NCBI RefSeq assembly: GCF_022346995.1
Contig: NZ_JAKRNM010000005.1
Coordinates: 124,001 to 188,000 of the forward strand
Source of the DNA: Paenibacillus sp. ACRRY
GTDB taxonomy: Bacteria > Bacillota > Bacilli > Paenibacillales > Paenibacillaceae
Direction: 5' to 3'
Length of the DNA stretch: 64,000 bases
The position numbers and the translations under genes were made by a program. This document shows, piece by piece, positions 43,480 to 51,209 of the stretch. How positions within the stretch are numbered: the first letter of the stretch is position 1; each line of letters begins with the position of its first letter. The notes below the pieces were generated by a model. The model was not told where the DNA came from and did no database searches. It saw nothing but the letters and a program-made list of their open reading frames with translations.

Positions 43480-44451
43480 ATGATGAATATTCAGGAAATG
43501 GAACAGATGAATAAAAATCTGACGAATCATGTGGGACAGGTTATTGTAGGCAAGGAGCGGACCATAGAACTGATCATGACCGCAATTATCGCTTCAGGAC
43601 ACGTATTGCTTGAGGACGTACCAGGTACAGGCAAAACAATGCTAGCCAAATCGGTAGCTTCATCTTTGGATTGTACGTTTCAACGCATACAATTCACCCC
43701 TGACTTGCTGCCGTCTGATCTGACGGGGATTCATTTCTACAATCAAAAGTCTGGTGACTTCGAATTCAGAGCCGGGCCGTTGTTCGCGAACCTTGTGCTG
43801 GCTGATGAGATCAATCGTGCTACACCGCGAACCCAATCGAGCTTGCTGGAATGCATGGAAGAGCGACAGATCAGTATTGACGGTTCAACGAGGCAGCTGG
43901 AACGACCATTCATCGTGATAGCAACCCAGAACCCGATTGATAATCAGGGGACCTTCCCGCTGCCTGAGGCGCAAATGGATCGATTCATGATGAAAATTCG
44001 GATGGGTTATCCAAGCAGTGATGAAAGTGTGGAGATTCTGAGAAGGACTGTAGCCGGTCGTTCGGTTAGCGATCTTACATCCATATTAAGTCGTGAGCAG
44101 CTGCTTGAGGCGCAGCGTACATACCAGTCCGTCCAGGTCGAAGAAGACCTGCTTAAATACATTATTCGTCTTACAGAAGAGACCCGCAGACATCCTGAGC
44201 TTTCGCTTGGTGTTAGTCCGAGGGGAGCGCAAGCCTTACTGAAGGCGTGTCAGGCATGGGCAGCATTACATGGCAGGGATTATGTTTTACCAGATGACAT
44301 CAAGGTTCTGGCTGAACCTGTACTGGCTCACCGACTCGTATTCCGTAACAGGGTGCGACAACAGGAAGGCGCTGCGGAGCGGATCATTCATGAGATTCTG
44401 AGCCAGGCAGAGGTGCCAACGGAGAGCATTGGCACCGGCAGTGGACGGTAA
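43480..44451 (+). CDS. MoxR-family AAA+ ATPase
   Basis: A 323-residue chaperone-like AAA+ ATPase. Walker A EDVPGTGKT, Walker B LVLADEINRA, sensor 1 VIATQNPI and the C-terminal lid ending near the SPRGAQALLKACQAWA block are all present. MoxR proteins mature metal- or VWA/DUF58-containing partners. It is the first gene of a three-gene operon with DUF58 and DUF4129 proteins. ATG 43480 or 43483 are both possible after GAAAGGAAGG. Confidence 0.92.
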   Translation: MMNIQEMEQMNKNLTNHVGQVIVGKERTIELIMTAIIASGHVLLEDVPGTGKTMLAKSVASSLDCTFQRIQFTPDLLPSDLTGIHFYNQKSGDFEFRAGPLFANLVLADEINRATPRTQSSLLECMEERQISIDGSTRQLERPFIVIATQNPIDNQGTFPLPEAQMDRFMMKIRMGYPSSDESVEILRRTVAGRSVSDLTSILSREQLLEAQRTYQSVQVEEDLLKYIIRLTEETRRHPELSLGVSPRGAQALLKACQAWAALHGRDYVLPDDIKVLAEPVLAHRLVFRNRVRQQEGAAERIIHEILSQAEVPTESIGTGSGR

Positions 44452-44453
44452 TT

Positions 44454-45578
44454 ATGGCACTATTATGGCTTGTCATTGTAGGGGGCATTATTATTGGCAT
44501 ACAAGGTATATGGTTTGGACGCCCGGCATTACGAAAGCTGAAGTATACACGTGAATTCAGCAAACTGCGCTGTTACGCAGGCGATGAACTTGAGATGGTG
44601 GAGACGATAGCGAATGAGAAGCGGGTCACCGTACCCTGGCTGAGACTTGAAGCGATGATGCCCGGATCTTTTGTATTTCGGAGCGGTTCGGGCATGGATA
44701 TTAGTCAAGGCGATATTTACCAGAATCACAAAAGTATATTTACTCTAAAACCGTTTACGAGAATTATACGCAAGCATCCGTTTATGTGCAGTAAACGTGG
44801 TATATACACGTTGAATACCGTGACCATGACAGGCGGAGATTTGTTCGGCGTCTGGCGCAATACCCAACCAATTCCTGTTCATCTGTCCATGATCGTATAT
44901 CCTGCCCTGGTAGCGGCCGAAGATCTGCCTGCCATTTATCAAGTGTGGCAGGGGGAGGTTGAGGTATCACGCTGGATTGTGGAGGATCCATTTCTTATTC
45001 TTGGCGTACGTCCTTACGGAGCAGGAGATCCCATGAACCGAATTCATTGGAAAGCAAGCGCACGTACCGGTGAGCTGCAGGTGTACAAGCAAGGCTGGAC
45101 AGCTGATCCACAGTCCTGGATTATTGTAAACATTCAGGAGTCGGAGGATATGTGGAGTGTAGTAACCCGACCTGAGCCGATTGAGCGAGCGCTGAGCTAT
45201 GCTGCAACTGCTGCAGCCGATGCGATTGGTAGAGGACTGCCCGCCGGATTCGCTCATAACGGCTATCGGGTAAATGGCGGGCGTGATCCCCTTCGAATTG
45301 AACCCGATTATGGCAGCCCACATCTGGAGCTGCTTTTGGAAGCAATGGCTGAAACTGAACTGAAATGTATGGTTCCCATGGAACAATTCCTGAATGATGA
45401 AGTGAAGCGCAATGAGGAAGCTCAGCAGGTACGAAGCTATCTTTTGATTACATCTTACGTTTCTTCTGCCATGGAGCATGAGATTGCTCGACTGCATGAA
45501 CAGGGACACCGGGTAACCATTTTGCCTGTGGAGCCAGATTACAGCGGTGCAAAGAACAACAAGGCGGTGAGTGCATGA
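44454..45578 (+). CDS. DUF58 domain protein (VWA-like)
   Basis: A 374-residue protein with one N-terminal membrane helix (LLWLVIVGGIIIGIQGIWF), a beta-rich middle, and the DUF58 core: ILGVRPYGAGDPMNRIHWKASARTGELQVYKQ. This motif (RxYxxGDxxRxIxWxxxAR) marks the family. It begins 3 bases after the moxR stop and ends overlapping the next gene by 4 bases. The role with MoxR is commonly in envelope or stress function; not established here. Confidence 0.9.
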   Translation: MALLWLVIVGGIIIGIQGIWFGRPALRKLKYTREFSKLRCYAGDELEMVETIANEKRVTVPWLRLEAMMPGSFVFRSGSGMDISQGDIYQNHKSIFTLKPFTRIIRKHPFMCSKRGIYTLNTVTMTGGDLFGVWRNTQPIPVHLSMIVYPALVAAEDLPAIYQVWQGEVEVSRWIVEDPFLILGVRPYGAGDPMNRIHWKASARTGELQVYKQGWTADPQSWIIVNIQESEDMWSVVTRPEPIERALSYAATAAADAIGRGLPAGFAHNGYRVNGGRDPLRIEPDYGSPHLELLLEAMAETELKCMVPMEQFLNDEVKRNEEAQQVRSYLLITSYVSSAMEHEIARLHEQGHRVTILPVEPDYSGAKNNKAVSA

Positions 45579-46885
45579 GTGATCCGACTTGGGAAAGTAA
45601 ATCAAGCCTAGGGATATCTCTGCTCGCGACGCTGTTAATAGGCGTTTATGTGTTTCCTTTGTTGACGCTTACTTCATTCTATGCAAACGGTCATTTTCCT
45701 TATATTCTGCTGGTAATCTACGCTCTGGCAAGCGGCATCGGCGTGCTGCTGGGCCACAGGTTTCAAGGATTAGGAACCCACATGTGGCTTCGGCTAGTTG
45801 GAGCTCTGCTCCTAGGTGTATTTGTATCCTTTATCGGGGCTTGGATAACTGGACTTACGGGACCGGAATTAATCACAGCCCTTCTGTGGGGGACAATATC
45901 GGCTTTTGTAGGTTTGGCGCCAGAACCATCGCTTCGCTCCACCTTGATGTGGAGATGGCAGGTCTTCGGTGTTGTCGGCTCTATTATAGGAGGCATTTTA
46001 TCACGTTGGTTCGAGCCCTTATACCCGTTGCAGACATATGGAGGAACCTTATATGCAACAGGCTTCATCAGTTTTGTTGCTTGTCTACTTATTGTCTACA
46101 GTTCACAGATGGATAGAGCGGTGTTAAATGATGGGAAGAGAAAGATTGTGCTCCGGGAATTCAACAGAGCGAATCATCAGCGGTTGATATGGATGTTGTT
46201 AATCATTGCAGGTATCGGAGCATTTCCCAGTCTAGCTGCCTGGCTCGCTCCACTGCGTGATCGCCTACTCGCATGGATCAGGGGATTAATAGGCCCGTCT
46301 TCCGATGCGCAGTTGCCCATTACGCCGATCTCTGGTATTGACCCGTCAATGCTTCCAGGCAGAGTGACAGAGCGGTCAGAACCATCTGTTTTCTGGGATA
46401 TGCTGGGATGGTTCGTTCTAGGTGCTTCTGCTGCGCTGATTCTATGGCTTATCTTCCGATTGGGACGAAAGACAATACACCGGCTTATGGACCGATTGAG
46501 GGGGATTATGGAACCCAGGGAACGGAGGGCCGAGCCGCGGACTGAATACATCGATATTAGTGAAACCTTGGAAACACCCGTGAGAGCACGCAAACCCTGG
46601 TTCCGTAAAAAAGAAACACCCCCGTCACAGGAGGCGGAGCGCGTTCGTTACTACTACAGAAAATGGATAGATCAAGCCAGACAGCGAGGGGTGGAAATTG
46701 AAGCTGCACAGACTCCGCTGGAAGCAGCAGAGAAAATCCTGCATCATAAGCAATCCTCTGACAAGCAAGAGACGCAGAGATTTTCCGACATTTTAACAAG
46801 TGCCTATAACGCGGTTCGTTATGGAAAAAAAGCTCCGAATCCTTCCGAGATGTCCGAGATTGATCGGAACTGGAAGTCCCGATAG
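45575..46885 (+). CDS. multi-pass membrane protein with DUF4129-like C-terminus
   Basis: A 436-residue protein with about five N-terminal hydrophobic helices (residues 12-180), one at about 208-227 and one at about 283-303, then a basic cytoplasmic tail. The tail's ERVRYYYRKWIDQARQRGVEIEAAQTPLEAAEKI is the DUF4129 pattern usually found at the end of the transglutaminase-like third gene of MoxR-DUF58 operons. Here no transglutaminase Cys-His-Asp domain is present, so this looks like a shortened version or replacement. It overlaps the DUF58 gene (ATGA). Confidence 0.78.
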   Translation: MSDPTWESKSSLGISLLATLLIGVYVFPLLTLTSFYANGHFPYILLVIYALASGIGVLLGHRFQGLGTHMWLRLVGALLLGVFVSFIGAWITGLTGPELITALLWGTISAFVGLAPEPSLRSTLMWRWQVFGVVGSIIGGILSRWFEPLYPLQTYGGTLYATGFISFVACLLIVYSSQMDRAVLNDGKRKIVLREFNRANHQRLIWMLLIIAGIGAFPSLAAWLAPLRDRLLAWIRGLIGPSSDAQLPITPISGIDPSMLPGRVTERSEPSVFWDMLGWFVLGASAALILWLIFRLGRKTIHRLMDRLRGIMEPRERRAEPRTEYIDISETLETPVRARKPWFRKKETPPSQEAERVRYYYRKWIDQARQRGVEIEAAQTPLEAAEKILHHKQSSDKQETQRFSDILTSAYNAVRYGKKAPNPSEMSEIDRNWKSR

Positions 46886-46984
46886 AACCATTAGACCCAA
46901 TAACGTGTTTATCCCTTTACTTTTCTTGTCACGTTCAAGTATCATGAGAGGAATACACAAGTTGGTCAGAAAAGGAGCAGACAA

Positions 46985-47941
46985 ATGAAGACAAATCATT
47001 GCAAAATTGTAGATTGTACCATTCGTGATGGCGGATTGGTAAATAATTGGGACTTTAGCGTGGACTTCGTTCAACAGCTATATGCTGGTTTGAATGAGGC
47101 AGGCGTTGATTATATGGAAATCGGTTATAAAAACTCGCCGAAACTGCTGAAAGGTGCCGAAGAAGCTGGACCATGGCGTTTCCTGAATGATGACTTCCTG
47201 CGCAAAGTGATCCCGCAAAAAGGAAACACCAAATTGTCTGCTCTGGTTGACGTCGGACGTGTGGACGAGAATGACATTTTGCCACGCAGCGAGAGCATGC
47301 TGGATCTGATCCGTGTAGCCTGCTATAGCAAAGATGTGGACAAAGCTTTGGCACTTGTTCAAACGTTCCATGATCGTGGATATGAAACAACACTGAACAT
47401 CATGGCTCTGTCCAATGTTATGGAGAACGAATTGCTTGAAGCCTTCGAATTGATCAAAGAGAGCTCCGTAGACGTTGTGTACATCGTTGACTCTTATGGC
47501 AGCCTTGACCATAACGACGTGAAGTACCTCGTTGAAAAGTTCAAAACCCATTTGCCAAACAAACGTCTCGGTGTTCACACTCACAATAACATGCAGCTTG
47601 CATTCTCCAATACGCTTGTGGCTGCTGAGCTTGGCGTTGAACTACTGGATGCTTCCGTATATGGTATGGGCCGTGCAGCAGGTAACTGCCCGACTGAACT
47701 TCTTGTGGCGCATTTGAAGGGAACAAAGTACAACTTGCGTCCGGTACTTGGCGTATTGGAACAGTTGATGGTTCCTCTTCGCGAAAAAGAAGAATGGGGC
47801 TACATCCTGCCATATATGATCACAGGAGCACTCGACGAGCATCCGCGTTCGGCAATGGCCCTGCGTTCGTCAACTGAGAAGGATAACGTAGTGGATTTCT
47901 ATGATAAATTGACAACGCCTGAAGTGAATTTTGATAAATAA
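46985..47941 (+). CDS. DRE-TIM metallolyase-type aldolase (HMGL-like)
   Basis: A 318-residue TIM-barrel protein of the HMG-CoA lyase/4-hydroxy-2-oxovalerate aldolase family. KIVDCTIRDGGLVNNWDF supplies the catalytic Arg-Asp and first metal ligand, LGVHTHNNMQLAFSN the metal histidines, and YGMGRAAGNCPTELLVA the active-site loop. The DCTIRDGG form (instead of DTTLRDGE as in leuA) matches the 'aldolase catalytic domain' proteins of unknown substrate. GAAAAGGAG precedes the ATG. It is separate from the MoxR operon by 99 bases and followed by a terminator. Confidence 0.87.
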   Translation: MKTNHCKIVDCTIRDGGLVNNWDFSVDFVQQLYAGLNEAGVDYMEIGYKNSPKLLKGAEEAGPWRFLNDDFLRKVIPQKGNTKLSALVDVGRVDENDILPRSESMLDLIRVACYSKDVDKALALVQTFHDRGYETTLNIMALSNVMENELLEAFELIKESSVDVVYIVDSYGSLDHNDVKYLVEKFKTHLPNKRLGVHTHNNMQLAFSNTLVAAELGVELLDASVYGMGRAAGNCPTELLVAHLKGTKYNLRPVLGVLEQLMVPLREKEEWGYILPYMITGALDEHPRSAMALRSSTEKDNVVDFYDKLTTPEVNFDK

Positions 47942-48317
47942 TTTCGGGCAAACATCCATACAGCAACGGTCACTTATCAGGTTCTCTGCAATGTACTTTG
48001 TGTGGGAAAATAGTCTGAAATACTGTTGTAAACTAAAAGGACATGAACTCCAACTGGAGATTCATGTTTTTTTAGTTCTTAGTACCTTGTTTTTCTACGT
48101 GGATGTGAATACATATTCCTATTTTCAACTATTTTTTAGTTCACGTCCGCAGAATTAAATGTTATTATGTACCAGATAGCATGTATTGCATGTGAATTGA
48201 ACGTTGGTAAATTTTTATTGTCGAATGGTGTAATAATGAAAGTTTTCAAACCTTAACGTCACAGGCGAGGGCTAAAGGTTATTCAGGATAGGTGATCCCG
48301 GGAAGGAAAAACAAGGC
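47942..48317. other. intergenic region with terminator before the GGDEF/EAL gene
   Basis: About 376 bases. The aldolase terminator is at 48041-48073; the rest, up to the ribosome site GGGAAGGAA (48299-48307), is AT-rich with no clear promoter. Confidence 0.45.
48041..48073 (+). terminator. aldolase gene terminator
   Basis: ACATGAA pairs with TTCATGT and an inner CTCC with GGAG around AACT, followed by TTTTTTT. Confidence 0.9.
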
Positions 48318-50444
48318 ATGAAGGTAAATTCGCAAGATCAGAGAAAAGTAAGTTGGGTCGCACTAGGCGGCTTATTGTGTTTCCTCGTAAGTCAATGGTA
48401 TCGTTCCTCGGCAAGCTCTGATCTAATCATATCCGGATACCCTGTGCTGACGCTACTTGGCGGATTCGCTGCAGCTGCAGCCTGTATCGGTATTTACAAC
48501 CAAAGCTGGTTGTTCCAGACCCAAAAGCTAACCCTGCGCAGGATCATGATCACAACGCTCTTTTTGTTGATTGGCCTGTTTGAATTGATTCACATCGTTT
48601 CATATGCGGAAGAAATGCCGAGTGGCGCGATGATGGAATCTGAATTTTCGCTCAAAATGATGACGCTGGGCTCTGTGGTCTGTACAGTGGGATTATTGCT
48701 TATTTATGTAGTGAGAGAAAAAGAAATTGCGTTACCGCGTAAATTTTTACTATTTAGCGGAACGCTGGGTACGTTTGTCATATTGTACACAGCGGGTGTT
48801 CAGGAATGGAGCTGGCTACCCAAATTAACTCAGCAAGAAGTACTCAGCGAAACGTTTACGAGAATTCACTTCGTGATCGGTCTTCTGTACGGGATCACTG
48901 CATTTATGTTGTTTTTAAAATGGAAAAAGGGCAAAGATGGGGACTTGCCTTCTATTCTGTGTGGAGCCCTGTGCTTCTTCTACGGAGAGTGCTATTTGAT
49001 TTCTGCAACGCAGGTCAGCGACTTGAATCTATTATTTGCATTGTGGATGAATTGCCTGGGATATTTCTTTGTACAAAAAGGACTTTATACAACGGTAGTG
49101 GATACCCCGTTTCTGAAGCAGCAGGCTGCTGAAGCCAAAATGAACTATATTGCTCATCATGACGATGTAACGGGACTGCCGAATCGCCGCCGCCTTTCCC
49201 AGAGACTCAAAAGATTGATGGACGAAGCAGTGAAGCAGGACGAGCTTGTCGGCGTACTCGTTTTGAATATCAACCGGTTCAAAACAATTAACGACTCCCT
49301 CGGTCAGCAGGCCGCTAACCGTGTTCTTCGTCAAGTAGGGCAGCGTCTGAAGCAATCGTCTCTGCCGGGCGAAGAAGTGTATGGTCTTGGTCGGGATGAG
49401 TTCGTGGTCACGATGACGGATTTCTGGACCACAGAGAACGCTTTGCGCCGAACAAGATCGATTTTGCAGCTGTTTGAAAAACCGGTTATGGTCGATGGTA
49501 ACGACTATCATATTACGCTTGGGATTGGCATGGCCATATATCCTCATGACGGGGGGTCCCCGGAGGAAATCATTCAAAATGCGGATACTGCCCTACATAA
49601 CGCGAAGGAACAGGGGATTGAATTGAATCGGTATGCTCACGCGATGCAGATGAAGGCACAGGAACGACTGCAGCTGGAGAACGATTTGCGCAAAGCGCTG
49701 GATCGGGGTCAATTCTACCTTGTATATCAACCACAGATCAATATTGCGAGTGGTTTAATCGTTGGTATGGAGGCACTGGTACGCTGGCAGCATCCGCAGC
49801 GAGGTTCGATCTCCCCTGCAGAATTTATCCCACTGGCGGAAGAGAGCGGGTTAATTGTACCGCTGGGCGAGTGGGTTCTTCGGGAGGCATGCGTGCAAAA
49901 CAAGCTATGGCAGGAAGCTGGTTACCGCAAACTGTGTGTGTCTGTCAATCTCTCGATGAGACAATTCAGACATTCCCATCTACTGGATAACATCAACGGC
50001 ATACTGAGGGAAACTGGCTTGGAGCCTGATTGGCTGGAACTGGAGATTACCGAAAGTATGACATTTGACAAAGATCGTGCGTTTGAACAACTTCGCAAAA
50101 TAAAAGAGATTGGTGTGCAAATTAGTATTGATGATTTTGGAACAGGATACAGTTCGCTGCATTATCTTAAGGATCTACCGATTGACCGGCTCAAAATTGA
50201 CCGTTCATTCGTGAACGAAGTCATGGAGGATCGCAATAATGCAGCGATCGTCTCCACCATTACGTCCATGGCTCATCATTTGCAATTGAAGGTGACAGCT
50301 GAAGGGGTGGAGAACGAGTCGCAGCTGGTGTTCCTTCGGGATCAGCATTGCCATGAAGCACAGGGATACTTCTTCAGTAAACCGATTGTGGCGGCTGATT
50401 TTGAAAAACGGTTTTTACGAGATGTGGATAAACCTACTGGATAG
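48318..50444 (+). CDS. membrane GGDEF/EAL protein (degenerate GGDEF, intact EAL)
   Basis: A 708-residue cyclic-di-GMP enzyme. Residues 1-260 carry about eight hydrophobic helices with LFELIHIVSY, resembling a MASE-type sensor. The GGDEF domain (about 275-430; HDDVTGLPNRRRL) has GRDEF in place of GGDEF, so cyclase activity is doubtful. The EAL domain (about 450-700) looks active: EALVRW, NLSMRQF, ELEITES, DDFGTGYSSL, KIDRSFV, TAEGVE and QGYFFSKP keep the metal and catalytic residues. The most likely role is phosphodiesterase with a regulatory GGDEF half. Confidence 0.9.
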   Translation: MKVNSQDQRKVSWVALGGLLCFLVSQWYRSSASSDLIISGYPVLTLLGGFAAAAACIGIYNQSWLFQTQKLTLRRIMITTLFLLIGLFELIHIVSYAEEMPSGAMMESEFSLKMMTLGSVVCTVGLLLIYVVREKEIALPRKFLLFSGTLGTFVILYTAGVQEWSWLPKLTQQEVLSETFTRIHFVIGLLYGITAFMLFLKWKKGKDGDLPSILCGALCFFYGECYLISATQVSDLNLLFALWMNCLGYFFVQKGLYTTVVDTPFLKQQAAEAKMNYIAHHDDVTGLPNRRRLSQRLKRLMDEAVKQDELVGVLVLNINRFKTINDSLGQQAANRVLRQVGQRLKQSSLPGEEVYGLGRDEFVVTMTDFWTTENALRRTRSILQLFEKPVMVDGNDYHITLGIGMAIYPHDGGSPEEIIQNADTALHNAKEQGIELNRYAHAMQMKAQERLQLENDLRKALDRGQFYLVYQPQINIASGLIVGMEALVRWQHPQRGSISPAEFIPLAEESGLIVPLGEWVLREACVQNKLWQEAGYRKLCVSVNLSMRQFRHSHLLDNINGILRETGLEPDWLELEITESMTFDKDRAFEQLRKIKEIGVQISIDDFGTGYSSLHYLKDLPIDRLKIDRSFVNEVMEDRNNAAIVSTITSMAHHLQLKVTAEGVENESQLVFLRDQHCHEAQGYFFSKPIVAADFEKRFLRDVDKPTG

Positions 50445-50449
50445 CCATC

Positions 50450-50480
50450 AGACAGGAGCGGGATTCGCTTCTGTCTTTTT
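50450..50480 (+). terminator. GGDEF/EAL gene terminator
   Basis: AGACAG pairs with CTGTCT, with an inner GCG/CGC helix, followed by TTTTT. Confidence 0.8.
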
Positions 50481-50517
50481 CGTTTGAGACCAGAAAGGAG
50501 AAAATGGGAATTAAAAG

Positions 50518-50546
50518 TTGCAAGGACTGGATGAACGTGTTATATT
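50518..50546 (+). promoter_or_regulatory. candidate promoter of tRNA-Gly
   Basis: TTGCAA (50518-50523), a 17-base spacer, and TATATT (50541-50546), 34 bases before the tRNA. Confidence 0.6.
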
Positions 50547-50580
50547 AGTTTTTGTAAAAAGTATGTTAAGATTCAATCGT

Positions 50581-50651
50581 GCGGGTGTAGTTCAATGGTA
50601 GAACTTTAGCCTTCCAAGCTAATAGCGTGGGTTCGATTCCCATCACCCGCT
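50581..50651 (+). tRNA. tRNA-Gly (anticodon TCC)
   Basis: The 71 bases form a cloverleaf. Acceptor GCGGGTG pairs with CACCCGC, the anticodon stem TTAGC/GCTAA holds loop CTTCCAA with TCC, and the T arm is GTGGGTTCGATTCCCAT. Discriminator T; CCA not encoded. Confidence 0.96.
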
Positions 50652-50664
50652 TAATTTTTTCAAC

Positions 50665-50703
50665 AAAACCCTCTTGTTAATAACAAGAGGGTTTTGTTTT
50701 TGT
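50665..50703 (+). terminator. tRNA-Gly terminator
   Basis: AAAACCCTCTTGTTA and its complement form a near-perfect hairpin, followed by GTTTTTG. Confidence 0.93.
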
Positions 50704-50750
50704 ACTCAAAGTAATTAAAGTGCAGTAATTTCTTGCATTCATTCAAAGCT

Positions 50751-50778
50751 TTGCAATTACCCCAACTTCTGGTACAAT
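50751..50778 (+). promoter_or_regulatory. promoter of the ABC-F gene
   Basis: TTGCAA (50751-50756), a 16-base spacer ending in TGG (extended -10), and TACAAT (50773-50778). Confidence 0.7.
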
Positions 50779-50784
50779 AACGGA

Positions 50785-51209
50785 GAAATTGATACTACAC
50801 ATGAATGAGAGGTAACCACACGTCCCATGAAGTAAGACACATGAATTGAACCCCAGTAACTGCAGAAGATGTATGACGCAGTCAGCCGAAGCGGCTGAGC
50901 AATGAGGGGATTCGTGTGTCCAAATTCGGCAATGGGATCAGGTGTGTGTGAGCGAGCCGAGTATTATGGCTTGTGTACCCTTTTTGGGTGTTTATTTGTC
51001 ATACCTGGGTGTACCTTATGCTTGTTTTTTGACGCTTTATCCAAACCTGAATTGCCAGACCGCCGGCGGATGCCAGCGGTTTTTTTGTTCAGGAAATGAT
51101 GTCTAAGGTTTCCTGCGGGCCGAGGCAGCACTGCGTGATCGAGATTAACGGCATCATCTCGAAGAAGCTCGGGATGGATTTGATTTTTAACGCAGGGAGA
51201 TGAAATCAT
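50785..51209 (+). ncRNA. long regulatory leader of the ABC-F gene (candidate attenuator)
   Basis: About 425 bases separate the promoter from the gene. In order: very short open frames (ATG AAT GAG AGG TAA at 50801; ATG AAG TAA at 50827; ATG AAT TGA at 50841), a CAGCCGAAGCGGCTG hairpin (50882-50896), a possible longer leader frame from ATG 50967 running across the terminator, an intrinsic terminator (51059-51087), and two hairpins AGGAAA/TTTCCT and TCGAGAT/ATCTCGA. Antibiotic-induced read-through of such leaders is established for several ABC-F genes in Firmicutes; here it is inferred from layout. Confidence 0.6.
51059..51087 (+). terminator. attenuator terminator in the ABC-F leader
   Basis: ACCGCCGGC pairs with GCCAGCGGT (one mismatch) around GGAT, followed by TTTTTTT. 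It lies between promoter and gene, so it must be bypassed for expression. Confidence 0.85.

Noticed and set aside
50902..51099. 65-residue plus-strand frame in the ABC-F leader
   Set aside because: It has no ribosome site, overlaps the terminator and shows no protein-like pattern; kept only as part of the leader.
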